A stretch of DNA of 64,000 nt from assembly GCF_029626025.1 (NCBI RefSeq), contig NZ_JARUBF010000001.1, forward strand, positions 1,736,001-1,800,000. The letters run 5' to 3'. Numbering within the stretch: the first letter of the stretch is position 1; each line of letters starts with the position of its first letter. Below are positions 27,918-37,541 of the stretch, piece after piece. Position numbers and translations under genes: made by a program. The DNA is from Solwaraspora sp. WMMD406 (GTDB lineage Bacteria > Actinomycetota > Actinomycetes > Mycobacteriales > Micromonosporaceae). The notes beneath the pieces were generated by a model. The model ran no database searches. It was not told the DNA's origin and worked only from the letters and a program-made list of their open reading frames with translations.

Positions 27918-29848
27918 CACCGCACCACCCCGATGGTCTGGTCCGCCGCCGGTCGTGAGATGTCCTGCCGGGGCACCGTGCCGTCGGCTGGCACCGCGTC
28001 GTCGGCTGGCACCGCGTCGTCTGCCGGCAGCGGTCCGGCCGCGTAGCGGCGGAACCGTCGCGCGCGGGCCCGCAGCAGCTCCGGCACCGGCAGCGCGAGC
28101 AGCGGAGGGATGGTGCCGAGCAGCGCTGACCGTACCCGTTCTGCGGTCGCCAGCGGATCGTGTCGCGCGCCGCCGGGCGGTTCGGCGATGGTGGCGTCGG
28201 CGACCCGAAGCCGGACCAGGTCCGCCGAGGTCAGGCGTAACGCGGCTGCGGCCCTGGGGGCTGCCGTGCGGTCGTGGAACAGGATGGCCGCGCAACCTTC
28301 GGGGCTGATCACCGAGTAGACCGCGTTCTGCAGCATCAGCACCCGGTCGGCGACCGCCAGCGCGAGGGCACCGCCGCTGCCACCTTCCCCGGTGACGACC
28401 GCGACGACCGGGGTCGGCAGCCGGGACATGGTCCGTAGGCATTCGGCGATCGCCGCCGCCTGACCCTGTTCCTCGGCTTCCACACCCGGATGCGCGCCGG
28501 GGGTGTCGATGAGCGTCACCACCGGTAGTCCGAGCCGTCCGGCGAGCCGCATCACCCGTAGCGCCTTGCGGTAGCCGGCCGGGCTCGCCATGCCGAAGTT
28601 GCGGGCCAGCATCTCCCGGGCGTCGTGACCTTTCTGATGACCGACGACCGCGACCGGGTGGTCACCGACCCGGGCCAGCCCGGCGACGATCGCCGGACAG
28701 TCGGCACCCAACCGGTCGCCGTGTAGCTCGACGAACCCGTCGAAGGCGCTGTGCAGGTAGTCCAAGGTGGTGGGTCGGCCGAGTTCGCGGGCTGCCCGGA
28801 CCGACCGCCACGGGTCCGGGGGCTCGCCGCGACGGGCGGCTGGTACGGCAGTCGCCGGCATGGCCTGGCCGGTCTGCGGTCCCGCCGGTACGGCTGCCGC
28901 CGGGTTGGCCTGGCCGGTCTGTGGTCCCGCCGGTACGGCAGCCGGGTCGGCCGGTACCGCCGCTGATACCGGTGCTGGTGCCGCTGCCGGCCCGACGACG
29001 GCCGCGCCGGCCCGGTACCCACGGCTGCCGGTAGTGGTGCCGGTGGTGATGCCGGCGAGCGCGAGCAGCGCCCGGAGCCGGGTCCGCAGGTCACGTCGAT
29101 CCACGACCATGTCGAGCTGGCCGTGTCGGAGCAGGAAGTCAGCGGTCTGGAAGTTGGGCGGCAGGGCCTGCCGGATGGTCTCGCGGATCACCCGGGGACC
29201 GGCGAAGCCCATCCGGGCCCCGGCTTCGGCCACCACCACGTCGGTGTTGGTCGCGAACGAGGCGGCCACCCCGCCGTACGTCGGATCGGTGATCACGCTG
29301 ACCGTGAGCAGCCCGGCGGCCCGTAGCTCGGCGATGGCCTGACTGATCGTGGCCATCTGCATCAGCGCGAGCACACCTTCCTGCATCCGGGCCCCACCGG
29401 AGGCGGTGACGAGGATCAACGGCTCGCGTACGGCCAGTGCCTGTTCCGCCGCCCGGGTGATCAGTTCCCCGGTGGCGCAGCCGAGGCTGCCGCCGAGGAA
29501 CCGGAAATCCATCACCGCCAGGACGCTGCCGTGGCCACCGATTCGGGCGCTGCCGCAGACCACCGCCTCCGTGAGGCCGGTCGCGGTCCGGGCGTGGGCG
29601 AGTCGTTGCCGGTACGGCACGGAGTCGACGAATTCGAGCGGATCCACCTCGGCGGCCTGACCCGGTAGCGGGGTGAAACCATCCTGGTCGACGAGTTGCT
29701 CGATCCGTTCCGGCGCGGTGAGTCGCCGATGATGTCCGCATTCAGGGCAGACCTCCAGGTTGCGGCGCATCCGGCGCCGGTAGACCAGCGTTCGGCAGGC
29801 CGCGCAGCGCAGCCACAGATCGCGGGTCGGGGCGGGCCGGCGCGTCAC
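27917..29848 (-). CDS. accDA: Fused acetyl-CoA carboxylase carboxyltransferase (AccD-AccA)
   Basis: A 643-residue fusion starting at the GTG at 29848, which overlaps the stop of the cyclase gene (GTGA). The beta (AccD) half comes first, with a four-cysteine zinc finger (LRCAACRTLVY and VCPECGHH) and GSLGCATGELITRA/GGARMQEGVLALMQMA. A Pro/Ala/Val repeat linker (about 245-300) with near-identical GPQTGQA units precedes the alpha (AccA) half (YLHSAFDGFVELHGDR, LIDTPGAHPGVEAEEQGQAAAIA, GEGGSGGALALA). It transfers carboxyl from biotin to acetyl-CoA, giving malonyl-CoA for the PKS. Confidence 0.95.
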   Translation of the reverse strand: MTRRPAPTRDLWLRCAACRTLVYRRRMRRNLEVCPECGHHRRLTAPERIEQLVDQDGFTPLPGQAAEVDPLEFVDSVPYRQRLAHARTATGLTEAVVCGSARIGGHGSVLAVMDFRFLGGSLGCATGELITRAAEQALAVREPLILVTASGGARMQEGVLALMQMATISQAIAELRAAGLLTVSVITDPTYGGVAASFATNTDVVVAEAGARMGFAGPRVIRETIRQALPPNFQTADFLLRHGQLDMVVDRRDLRTRLRALLALAGITTGTTTGSRGYRAGAAVVGPAAAPAPVSAAVPADPAAVPAGPQTGQANPAAAVPAGPQTGQAMPATAVPAARRGEPPDPWRSVRAARELGRPTTLDYLHSAFDGFVELHGDRLGADCPAIVAGLARVGDHPVAVVGHQKGHDAREMLARNFGMASPAGYRKALRVMRLAGRLGLPVVTLIDTPGAHPGVEAEEQGQAAAIAECLRTMSRLPTPVVAVVTGEGGSGGALALAVADRVLMLQNAVYSVISPEGCAAILFHDRTAAPRAAAALRLTSADLVRLRVADATIAEPPGGARHDPLATAERVRSALLGTIPPLLALPVPELLRARARRFRRYAAGPLPADDAVPADDAVPADGTVPRQDISRPAADQTIGVVR

Positions 29849-30189
29849 GGCTTCCGCCGGGACGGTTCGGCCGGCGCGTCCCACCGGTAGAAGCGGTGGG
29901 CGATCGCGTCCTGCGGGGCGCGCCAGGTCGGCAGGTACGGCGAGATGTAGGCGGCGAGTCGCTGGCTCACCCGGTCGAACTCGGGGTGTCGGCGCGCCTG
30001 CGCGACCGCGGCCGTACCCGAGTCGTCGGTTTCGATGAGGTGCACGTACAGGTCGTGCAGCCGGTACAGCGAGCGGTGCCGTACGCCGGCCAGTCCGGGC
30101 AGTTCGGTCCGGTCCGATTCGGCGAAGATCTCGGCCACCTGCTGTTCCGCGTCCGGTATCACCCTGGCGATGATCAGCGACCGATCCAT
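29845..30189 (-). CDS. TcmI-family aromatic polyketide cyclase
   Basis: A 114-residue protein started at the ATG at 30189, first gene of the leftward PKS operon. It shows the TcmI ferredoxin-like fold (SLIIARVIPDAEQQVAEIFAESDRTELPGLAGVRHRSLYRLHDLYVHLIE and FYRWDAP). TcmI-type enzymes close the last ring of aromatic polyketides such as tetracenomycin and many spore pigments. It is coupled to accDA by a 4-bp overlap. A shared promoter in the 347-bp gap with the divergent SARP gene is expected. Confidence 0.93.
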   Translation of the reverse strand: MDRSLIIARVIPDAEQQVAEIFAESDRTELPGLAGVRHRSLYRLHDLYVHLIETDDSGTAAVAQARRHPEFDRVSQRLAAYISPYLPTWRAPQDAIAHRFYRWDAPAEPSRRKP

Positions 30190-30440
30190 GGCTTCCTCCC
30201 GGGCTTGCGTGCGACGTGGCCGAACTGGTGGCCACCATGCCGGTGACGGCGTCACGCCCGCGTTGTCGTCGGCGGCTCGACGGCCGGTGGACGTGTGACG
30301 CCAAGATGACGAGTGATCCGTACACTGTGTGATCGGCTATCTGGCCCGTCGTGGTGTGGCCTGCCGGGTTGAGTCGATCAAAACAGCAGGTCAGGGCGGT
30401 GTCGTTGGGTGCGGCAGCGATCGCATACCCGACTCGGTCA

Positions 30441-30469
30441 TTGACTGAGAGTAACCGTAATTGTTAATC
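30441..30469 (+). promoter_or_regulatory. Candidate promoter for the SARP gene
   Basis: TTGACT (30441-30446), 17-bp spacer, TTAATC (30464-30469), in the most AT-rich part of the 347-bp divergent region between the TcmI-like cyclase and the SARP gene. It would give a leader of about 60 nt to the GTG at 30537. No matching minus-strand promoter for the cyclase side was convincing. Confidence 0.4.
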
Positions 30470-30536
30470 TCCGACACGCAAGGATGTGATGCCAGCAACG
30501 GCGACCGGGTGACCGACGCGTGCAGGGGGTTCGGCC

Positions 30537-31355
30537 GTGACGTCAGAGGCAGGCACTCCGCAAGCACCTCACCGGCTTTCGCTCCTGGGTGGATTCCGGC
30601 TGGTGGACGGGGCGGGCCCGATAACCGTCCCTCGTGGACTTCAACGCATCATCGCGCTGATCGGGCTGCGGCCGGGGGCGACCCGTACCCACGTGGCCGG
30701 TCTGCTCTGGCCGGACGCCGCCGAGGAACGGGCCCTCTCCTCGCTGCGCACCGGGCTGTGGCGGCTGCGGCGGGAGCCGGGCTGTCCGGTACGGACCGTC
30801 GGCGACACCGTACGGCTCGACACCTCGATCCGGGTGGACGTCGACGACTTGGTCCGGACCGCCGCGCGGGTGCGCGACGGTGGCGATCCCCGGCTGGCCA
30901 CCGCCGTCCTCACCGCCGCCCGGCACGATCTGCTGCCGGGCTGGTACGACGACTGGGTGTTGTTGGAACGGGAACGGCTGCGTCAGCTGCGGCTGCACAT
31001 GCTGGAGCAGGTCGCCCGATCCTATCTGGACGCTGGTCGGCACGACGAGGCGTTGCAGGCCGCCCTGGAAGCGATGGGGGCCGAGCCGTTGCGGGAGACA
31101 CCGCACCGGCTGATCGTGCAGATCCATCTGGCCGAGGGCAACGCCTACGAGGCGCTGCATGCCTTCTACGCGTACCGCGATCTGGTGTTGCGTGAGCTGC
31201 AGCTGGAGCCGTCGACGGCGATGTCGGCGCTGCTCAGCGACATCCTCGCGCCGATCCGGGAGGGACCGGCCCGGCCGGCTCGGCCGGCTCGGTCGACCCG
31301 GCGGGCCACCGGGCGCACCCGGGACGACCCGGTGACGCCCCGGCTGATCCGGTGA
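30537..31355 (+). CDS. SARP-type (BTAD) pathway regulator
   Basis: A 272-residue regulator with a GTG start after a GGGGG site. Residues 12-95 form the winged-helix DNA-binding domain (LSLLGGFRLVDGAGPITVP, RTHVAGLLWPDAAEERALSSLRTGLWRLRR) and residues 100-245 the bacterial transcriptional activation domain (DWVLLERERLRQLRLHMLEQVARSYLDAGRHDEAL, NAYEALHAFYAYRDLVLREL). SARPs activate secondary-metabolite clusters. Its position, divergent from the PKS operon, makes it the likely pathway activator. The C-terminal tail is a low-complexity Arg/Pro stretch. Confidence 0.88.
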   Translation: MTSEAGTPQAPHRLSLLGGFRLVDGAGPITVPRGLQRIIALIGLRPGATRTHVAGLLWPDAAEERALSSLRTGLWRLRREPGCPVRTVGDTVRLDTSIRVDVDDLVRTAARVRDGGDPRLATAVLTAARHDLLPGWYDDWVLLERERLRQLRLHMLEQVARSYLDAGRHDEALQAALEAMGAEPLRETPHRLIVQIHLAEGNAYEALHAFYAYRDLVLRELQLEPSTAMSALLSDILAPIREGPARPARPARSTRRATGRTRDDPVTPRLIR

Positions 31356-31402
31356 CGCTCGGGCGCGACCCTCGGGATCGGTACGCTGGCGGGGCCGGCG
31401 GG

Positions 31403-32059
31403 TCACGCGGCGACGGCGCGGACCTCTTCGGCGTCGCGGCTGCCGAGCGAGATCCGTACCAGGGCGGCGGCGAATCGGGGCAGATCCCGGTCGCCGACCA
31501 GTCCGGCCAGGCGATCGGGCGCGGTGGGCAGGTCGAGCTTGCCTGCACCGGCGATCACCCGCCGGTCCAGGTACGGCCGCAGCCGTGGCCACACCGCCTG
31601 CGCCTCGCGCAGGAAGATGTCCGCGCCGGTCGGTCCGATGCCGGGAAACACGGTGAGCAGTCGGCGCAGCGCGGCGGGATCGTCGCCGCCGTCGGCGTGC
31701 AGCCGGCGCAGGTCGCCGCCCCAACGTCGCTGGCACAGCTCGGCACCGTCCCCGAGCATCGTGGCGGTCCGTTCGTCGTAGCGCCGGTAGTGACCGCGGC
31801 CGAGCGCGTCGACCCGATCCTGCCAACCCGCCGCCCGCATAGTCGCCGGGGTGCGGTAGCCGGCGGCGAACAGTTCGGCGGCCGCGTCGGTGGCGATCCG
31901 CGCGGAGATCCGGGCGCTGAGCAGGGTGGACAGCACCAGCAGTTGGTACAGCGGCGCAGGCTTGTCGGCTAGGTCGATCCCGGCGTCGGCGCAGAAGGTG
32001 CGGCCCTGCCGGTCCAGCAGGGCCGCGACCAACCGTTGCCGTCGCGACTGGTGCACCAT
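31403..32059 (-). CDS. HhH-GPD family endonuclease III-like protein
   Basis: A 218-residue protein if started at the ATG at 32059; a GTG at 32155, 12 bp after the ABC gene, would add a low-complexity lead. The helix-hairpin-helix is LLTVFPGIGPTGADIFLREAQ and the following acidic residue sits in WPRLRPYLDRRV. The lysine and aspartate positions of base-excision glycosylases are less clear, and no iron-sulfur cysteines follow. It probably recognises damaged bases or DNA, but specificity is unknown. Confidence 0.75.
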   Translation of the reverse strand: MVHQSRRQRLVAALLDRQGRTFCADAGIDLADKPAPLYQLLVLSTLLSARISARIATDAAAELFAAGYRTPATMRAAGWQDRVDALGRGHYRRYDERTATMLGDGAELCQRRWGGDLRRLHADGGDDPAALRRLLTVFPGIGPTGADIFLREAQAVWPRLRPYLDRRVIAGAGKLDLPTAPDRLAGLVGDRDLPRFAAALVRISLGSRDAEEVRAVAA

Positions 32060-32167
32060 GTCCGCCCGTACCCGTCCCTCGCCGGGATCCTCGACATCCG
32101 CCGCCGGGATCCTCGACTCGCCGGTACCCGCCGGGCCGCCGGTCAAACCGGTCACCGTCCGCGCGGG

Positions 32168-34045
32168 TCAGCCGGCGTTGCTCACCGCCAGTTCCTCGGC
32201 GGCCCGGGTGCCTGCCTCGGCGATGTGCAGCGCCTCGACCAGGTCCCGGTAGAGCGTGTCGGTGGCGAGCAGCGTTTCGTGGTCGCCTCGGGCGCGGATG
32301 CGGCCGTCCTCCATGACCACGATGGTGTCCGCGTCGATGACGGTGGAGAGCCGGTGCGCGATGGTGACCACCGCGCCGTGATCCGCCTGCTCCCGGATGC
32401 ATTCGTGGATCGCCGCCTCGGTGAGCCCGTCGACCTGGGCGGTCGCCTCGTCGAGCAGCAGGACGTCGGGTCGGCGCAGGATCGCCCGGGCCAGCGCGAT
32501 CCGTTGCCGCTGCCCGCCGGACATCGACGACGGGGTGAGCGGGGTGTCCAGCCCGTCGACCAGCGAGTCGATCTTGTCGGCGAGTCGAACAGCCCCCAAC
32601 GCCCGGTGGATCTCCTCGTCGGTGGCGTCCGGATGGGTGAACAACAGATTCTCCCGGATGGTGCCGGGGATGACCGGGGTGTCCTGCTCCACGTACGCCA
32701 GTCGCTGTCGGACCTGGTCGTGGGTGAGCGTCGGGTACGGCTGACCGTCGAGCAGCAGCTCGCCATGCTGAGGGGCGAGGAAGCGCAGGATCAGTGAGAA
32801 GAGGGTGGTCTTGCCGGCGCCGGACGGGCCGACGATCGCCACGTGTCCACGGGCCGGTACGGCCAGGTCGACGTCGCGGACCGCCGCCGGCTGGTCCGGC
32901 CCGTATCCGGCGGTGACCGCGCGCAGTTCCAGCACGGGACGGGTGGCGGCGTCGGTGGGTACGGCCGCCGGGCCGGGGCCGCTGGTGACCGTGACCGTGA
33001 CTGTGGCCGGATCGGCTTCGACGTCCATCGCCTCGATCTGCCGGATCCGGCCGGCCGCCGCGATCGCGGACTGCAGCGCGGTGACGTGCCGACCCAGCGT
33101 CGTGACCGGTCCCATCAGACCGAATGCGTACAGCAGGAAGGCGATCAGGCTGGAGACCGGCAGAGCGCCGGTGCTGACCCGCCACGCGCCGATGCCGAGG
33201 ATCATGATGATCGCCAGCTGGATGCCGGTCCACGAGATGGTCCAGGCGAACGCTTCCCGGCGGATCGCCCGGATGCTCTGCCGGGCGGACTCGCGTGCCT
33301 CGCCGACGATCCGGTCGGACTGGCGTGCCTCGGCCCGGCTGACCTTGACCGTACGGATCGCCCGGAGCGTGCCTTCCAGCGCGGCGCCGAGCCGGCCGAC
33401 GTGTTCCTGGGCCCGCTCCTGAGCCTTGGCGATGCCCGGCATCAGCAGGCTGAACAGGACGGCCATCACGGCGATCGCGCCGACCGTGGCGGCCAGCAGC
33501 ACCAGGTCCAGTACGGCCATCAGCGCGAGGGTGCCGACCAGCATCACCGAACCGTTGATCAGCCCGATCGCACTGGACGAAGCGGCTTCCCGCAGCAGCA
33601 CCGTGTCCGAGGTGACCCGGGTGACGAACTCGCCGGTGGGGCGGGTGGTGACCGCCGGTACGGTGGCCCGGAACAGCCGACGGACCATCGACTCGCGGGC
33701 GTCGAGCACCACCCGTTCGCCGACCGTGCCGAGCAGGATCCACTGCCAGAGCCAGATGACGACGCCCAGTGCCAGCAGGCCGAGCAGGGCGACCACCGGG
33801 TCGCGCAACGACGTGGATCCGGCGAGGCTGTCCAGCACCCACTTGGTGACCATCGGTGTGGCGAGTCCACCGGCGGAGCCGAGCAGGGCGAGGATCAGCC
33901 CGAGTCCGAGCGCGCGGCGGTGAGGTCGCGCGAACGACCAGAGCAGGCGCAGGCGGGGTAGCCGCCCGGCCTCGTCGGATGCGGAGGAGGGTGCCGGTAC
34001 GGGCGGGTCGATGCCGGATGGTTGTTCCCCGTGCGGGTCGGTCAT
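32168..34045 (-). CDS. ABC exporter half-transporter
   Basis: A 625-residue fusion of a six-helix membrane domain (about 30-330) and an ATPase domain (about 375-600). The ATPase shows Walker A VGPSGAGKTTLF, Q-loop AYVEQDTPVIPGTIRENLLF, signature MSGGQRQRIALARAI, Walker B DVLLLDEATAQVD and switch AHRLST. It resembles multidrug or peptide exporters that act as homodimers. The divergent TetR gene 78 bp away, with a palindrome between them, is probably its regulator, a common drug-efflux arrangement. Confidence 0.93.
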   Translation of the reverse strand: MTDPHGEQPSGIDPPVPAPSSASDEAGRLPRLRLLWSFARPHRRALGLGLILALLGSAGGLATPMVTKWVLDSLAGSTSLRDPVVALLGLLALGVVIWLWQWILLGTVGERVVLDARESMVRRLFRATVPAVTTRPTGEFVTRVTSDTVLLREAASSSAIGLINGSVMLVGTLALMAVLDLVLLAATVGAIAVMAVLFSLLMPGIAKAQERAQEHVGRLGAALEGTLRAIRTVKVSRAEARQSDRIVGEARESARQSIRAIRREAFAWTISWTGIQLAIIMILGIGAWRVSTGALPVSSLIAFLLYAFGLMGPVTTLGRHVTALQSAIAAAGRIRQIEAMDVEADPATVTVTVTSGPGPAAVPTDAATRPVLELRAVTAGYGPDQPAAVRDVDLAVPARGHVAIVGPSGAGKTTLFSLILRFLAPQHGELLLDGQPYPTLTHDQVRQRLAYVEQDTPVIPGTIRENLLFTHPDATDEEIHRALGAVRLADKIDSLVDGLDTPLTPSSMSGGQRQRIALARAILRRPDVLLLDEATAQVDGLTEAAIHECIREQADHGAVVTIAHRLSTVIDADTIVVMEDGRIRARGDHETLLATDTLYRDLVEALHIAEAGTRAAEELAVSNAG

Positions 34046-34055
34046 ACCTGGAAGT

Positions 34056-34071
34056 GGAACACACCTGTTCC
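34056..34071 (+). promoter_or_regulatory. Palindrome between ABC exporter and TetR genes
   Basis: GGAACA-CACC-TGTTCC, a perfect 6-bp inverted repeat in the 78-bp divergent region, 11 bp before the ABC exporter ATG and 53 bp before the TetR ATG. A likely TetR operator controlling both genes. Confidence 0.6.
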
Positions 34072-34123
34072 GAGACGGTCAATCGTGATTCGCTTACGGA
34101 GCAATGTCCGGTACCTTGCCGAT

Positions 34124-34720
34124 ATGGCGACAGCAGCGGCGGGCACGACGGAAGCAGAGGTCGGCAGGGTGGAGACGGCTACCCGCGCGCGCACCCGCCG
34201 GGCGATACTCGACGCCGCGGTCATCGTGCTGTCCCGTGATCCGGCTGCCTCTCTCGGCGACATCGCCGTCGAAGCCGGGGTGGGCCGGACCACTCTGCAC
34301 CGCTACTTCCCGGAACGCACCGACCTGCTCGACGGGCTCGGCCATCACGTACTCGACCGGATCGCGGCGGCCACCGACCGGGCCCAGCCCGACCGGGGAA
34401 GCGCCCTCGCCGCGATCGAACGCCTCTGCCAGGAGTACTTCGCGCTCGGCGGCGCGCTCGCGATGATCTGCAACGACCCGCAGATCGCCTGCCGGCCGGA
34501 GTGGAACCAGGAGACCGATGCCGACCGGTCGATGCTGCGGTTGATCGAACGCGGCCACGCGGACGGAAGCATCGATCCCGAGGTCGACCCGCGCTGGGCG
34601 CAGCAGATGCTCTGGGCGTTGCTGTACGCCAGTTGGCAGTACGTCAACGACCACGCGGCGCCTCGCTACCAGGTACTCGACCAGTGCCTCCGTACGCTCC
34701 GCAAGGCGCTCGGCAGCTAG
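34124..34720 (+). CDS. TetR-family transcriptional regulator
   Basis: A 198-residue repressor started at the ATG at 34124. The N-terminal helix-turn-helix is clear (RRAILDAAVIVLSRDPAASLGDIAVEAGVGRTTLHRYFPERTDLL, residues 25-70). The ligand-binding part has the acidic and aromatic residues usual in TetR proteins. It is divergent from the ABC exporter and probably represses it and itself through the palindrome at 34056. Confidence 0.92.
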   Translation: MATAAAGTTEAEVGRVETATRARTRRAILDAAVIVLSRDPAASLGDIAVEAGVGRTTLHRYFPERTDLLDGLGHHVLDRIAAATDRAQPDRGSALAAIERLCQEYFALGGALAMICNDPQIACRPEWNQETDADRSMLRLIERGHADGSIDPEVDPRWAQQMLWALLYASWQYVNDHAAPRYQVLDQCLRTLRKALGS

Positions 34721-34763
34721 CATCCGCAAGGTGCACCAACGTCGTCGTCGAACAGAGCAGCTG

Positions 34764-35555
34764 ATGCGCCGCGCACCGCGTACCGCCCTGGTCGCCGTCG
34801 CTGTCGCCCTGGTCGCCGTCGGCTGTGCCGACCCTGTGCCCTCGGAATCCGGCGTATCCGGCACGTCACCAGCGACGGTGACTGGACCGCTCACCGTACT
34901 CGCCGCCGCCTCCCTGACCGACACGTTCACCCGGATCGGTGCCGACTTCGAAGCCGCCCACCCCGATGTCACCGTGACGTTCAACTTCGCCGGCAGCTCC
35001 CAGCTCGCCCAGCAGATCACCGCCGGCGCACCGGCCGACGTCTTCGCCGCCGCCAGCCCCACCACCATGGCGACCGTCGTCGACGCCGGTGACGCAGCCG
35101 GCGAACCGGTGGTGTTCGTCCGCAACCAGCTGGTCATCGCCGTGCCCGACGGCAACCCAGCCGGCGTCGCCGGCCTGGCCGACCTCACCGCGCCCGAGGT
35201 CAAGGTGGCGCTCTGCGCCGAACAGGTGCCCTGTGGCGCCGCCGCCCGCGTCGCGCTCGACGCCGCCGGCAGCGACCTGGTGCCGGTCACCTACGAACGC
35301 GACGTACGGGCGGCACTGTCCAAGGTGCGTCTCGGCGAGGTCGACGCGGCACTGGTCTATCGCACGGACGCCGCCAGCGCCGCCGACGAGGTGGCCGCCG
35401 TCGAGTTCGCCGAATCGGCCGAGGCGATCAACGACTACCCGATCGTGACCCTGGCCCAGGCCGCCAACCCGGTGACGGCCGAGGCGTTCGTGGCGTACGT
35501 CCGCTCCGCCGCCGGTCAGGCGGTGCTCGCCGAAGCCGGATTCCAGCTCCCATGA
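34764..35555 (+). CDS. modA: Molybdate-binding lipoprotein
   Basis: A 263-residue substrate-binding protein started at the ATG at 34764, with the signal peptide ending in a lipobox (LVAVGCA). Typical ModA features are LTVLAAASLTDTFTRIGADFEAAHPDVTVTFNFAGSSQLAQQI, GAPADVFAAAS and YERDVRAALSKVRLGEVDAALVYRTDA. It binds molybdate or tungstate outside the membrane and delivers it to ModB/ModC, encoded directly downstream. Confidence 0.95.
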   Translation: MRRAPRTALVAVAVALVAVGCADPVPSESGVSGTSPATVTGPLTVLAAASLTDTFTRIGADFEAAHPDVTVTFNFAGSSQLAQQITAGAPADVFAAASPTTMATVVDAGDAAGEPVVFVRNQLVIAVPDGNPAGVAGLADLTAPEVKVALCAEQVPCGAAARVALDAAGSDLVPVTYERDVRAALSKVRLGEVDAALVYRTDAASAADEVAAVEFAESAEAINDYPIVTLAQAANPVTAEAFVAYVRSAAGQAVLAEAGFQLP

Positions 35556-35568
35556 GTCTCCAGCTCCC

Positions 35569-36378
35569 GTGAGCCGGCGCGACCGCCGACGTACCGGCAG
35601 CCCGCTGCCGGTCTTCCTCGTCCTGCCCGCCCTGGCCGGGTTGACCTTTCTGATGCTGCCGCTGGCCGGCCTGCTGCTGCGAACGCCCTGGACCGAACTG
35701 CCGCAGCGCCTGACCGCGCCCGGGGTCCTCGACGCGCTGCGGCTGTCGCTGCTGACCGCCACCGCCGCCACCGGATTGTGTCTGCTGCTCGGCGTGCCGC
35801 TGGCCTGGCTGCTGGCCCGTACCCGCTTCCCGGGGCGAGGAGCGATCCGCGCGCTGGTCACCGTACCGCTGGTGCTGCCGCCGGTGGTCGGAGGTCTCGC
35901 GCTGCTGCTCGTCTACGGCCGGCGCGGACTGGTCGGCGGCTGGCTCGACGACACCTTCGGTGTCACCCTGCCGTTCACCACCGCCGCCGTGGTCCTGGCC
36001 GAGGCGTTCGTCGCCATGCCGTTCCTGATCATCGCGGTCGAGGGCGCCCTGCGCGGGGCCGACCCGCGCTACGAGGAAGCCGCCGCCACCCTCGGCGCCA
36101 GCCGGTGGACCATTTTCCGCCGGGTCACCCTGCCGATCGTCGCACCGGGTGTCGCCGCCGGCTCGGTGCTCTGCTGGGCGCGGGCGCTCGGCGAGTTCGG
36201 CGCCACCATCACGTTCGCCGGTAACTTCCCCGGCCGTACCCAGACCATGCCGCTGGCCGTCTACCTCGCCCTGGAACAGGACCTGGAAGCGGCGATCGTG
36301 CTCAGCGTGCTGCTGCTGGTCGTCTCCGTGGTGATCCTGGCCGGCCTGCGGGACCGCTGGGTCGGTGGGCTGCGGTGA
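35569..36378 (+). CDS. modB: Molybdate ABC transporter permease
   Basis: A 269-residue permease with a GTG start 13 bp after modA. It has about six membrane helices and the binding-protein-dependent EAA loop (EEAAATLGASRWTIFRRVTLPIVAPG). The first helix is preceded by a short basic tail. It forms the molybdate channel, overlaps modC by 4 bp and is co-transcribed with it. Confidence 0.95.
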   Translation: MSRRDRRRTGSPLPVFLVLPALAGLTFLMLPLAGLLLRTPWTELPQRLTAPGVLDALRLSLLTATAATGLCLLLGVPLAWLLARTRFPGRGAIRALVTVPLVLPPVVGGLALLLVYGRRGLVGGWLDDTFGVTLPFTTAAVVLAEAFVAMPFLIIAVEGALRGADPRYEEAAATLGASRWTIFRRVTLPIVAPGVAAGSVLCWARALGEFGATITFAGNFPGRTQTMPLAVYLALEQDLEAAIVLSVLLLVVSVVILAGLRDRWVGGLR

Positions 36379-37541
36379 CGCTCGACGCGGCACCGTCACC
36401 GGTGTCGTCGCCCGACGGGCGGCTGGACGCCCACCTGGTCGTCGAACGCGACGGATTCACCCTCGACCTGCGGCTGACCGCCGTGCCCGGCGAGGTGGTG
36501 GCGTTGCTCGGCCCCAACGGTGCGGGGAAGACCACCGCGCTGCGGGCGCTGGCCGGGCTGCAGCCGTTGCACGCCGGTCACCTGCGCGTCGGCGGCGTCC
36601 CGTGGGACGAGCCGGCCCGGCGGGTGCTGGTGCCGCCGGCCCGGCGCGGCGTCGGCGTCGTCTTCCAGGACCACCTGCTCTTTCCGCACCTGAGCGCACT
36701 GGACAACGTGGCGTTCGGACCCCGTAGCCACGGCACACCCCGGCGGGCCGCCCGCGACGAAGCGGCCCGCTGGCTGGACCGGGTCGGGCTGGCCGGGTAC
36801 GCCCGGCGGCGACCCCGGGAACTGTCCGGTGGGCAGGCGCAGCGGGTGGCGTTGGCTCGCGCGCTCGCCGTACGGCCACGGTTGCTGTTGCTCGACGAAC
36901 CGCTCGCCGCGCTGGACGCCCGGACCCGCCAGGACACCCGGGCCGACCTGCGTCGGCATCTCGCCGCCCACACCGGGGTCACCGTGCTGGTCAGCCACGA
37001 CCCGCTGGACGCGATGGTGCTCGCCGACCGGCTGGTCATCATCGAGGACGGCATGCTGGTGCAGGCCGGCGACGCGGCGACCGTCACCGCCCGCCCCCGT
37101 ACCGAGTACGTGGCCCGGCTGGTCGGGCTCAACCTCTACCGGGGGCGGGCCGACGGGGCGAGCGTCACCCTGCCCGGTGGGTTCACCCTGGTTGCGGCCG
37201 AGCCGCAGCGGGGCGAGGTGTTCGTCGCGTTCGCGCCGTCGGCGGTCGCGCTCTACCGGCGTCGGCCGGACGGCAGCCCGCGCAACACCTGGCCGGCCAC
37301 GGTCGTCGGGGTGGCCCCCAACGGCGACCGGCTACGGGTGGAGCTGGCCGGACCGCTGTCGGTCGGTGTCGACCTGACCACGGCGGCGGCGGCCCATCTG
37401 GGGCTGCGTCCCGGCCAGCGACTCTGGGCGAGTCTCAAAGCCAGCGAGACCGCGGTGTACCCCGCCGACCCGGACCGTACGATTCTCGGTGGAAGGTCGA
37501 CTTCCGACGGCAGTTCGTCTCCAGGGAGGGAACCCAATTGA
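36375..37541 (+). CDS. modC: Molybdate ABC transporter ATP-binding protein with TOBE domain
   Basis: A 388-residue ATPase starting at a GTG that overlaps modB (GTGA). Visible are Walker A LLGPNGAGKTTALRA, signature LSGGQAQRVALARALA, Walker B LLLLDEPLAALD and switch VLVSHDPLDAM. The C-terminal 130 residues (RLVGLNLYRGRADG, NTWPATVVGVAPNGDRLRVEL, LWASLKASETAVYP) form the molybdate-binding TOBE domain. Its stop overlaps the TTG start of htpG. Confidence 0.95.
   Translation: MTLDAAPSPVSSPDGRLDAHLVVERDGFTLDLRLTAVPGEVVALLGPNGAGKTTALRALAGLQPLHAGHLRVGGVPWDEPARRVLVPPARRGVGVVFQDHLLFPHLSALDNVAFGPRSHGTPRRAARDEAARWLDRVGLAGYARRRPRELSGGQAQRVALARALAVRPRLLLLDEPLAALDARTRQDTRADLRRHLAAHTGVTVLVSHDPLDAMVLADRLVIIEDGMLVQAGDAATVTARPRTEYVARLVGLNLYRGRADGASVTLPGGFTLVAAEPQRGEVFVAFAPSAVALYRRRPDGSPRNTWPATVVGVAPNGDRLRVELAGPLSVGVDLTTAAAAHLGLRPGQRLWASLKASETAVYPADPDRTILGGRSTSDGSSSPGREPN

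Noticed and set aside
30543-34082. 1,179-codon open frame on the minus strand
   Set aside because: It is antisense or out of frame to SARP, nuclease and ABC genes, with Arg/Pro/Gly-rich low-complexity translation typical of a high-GC shadow.
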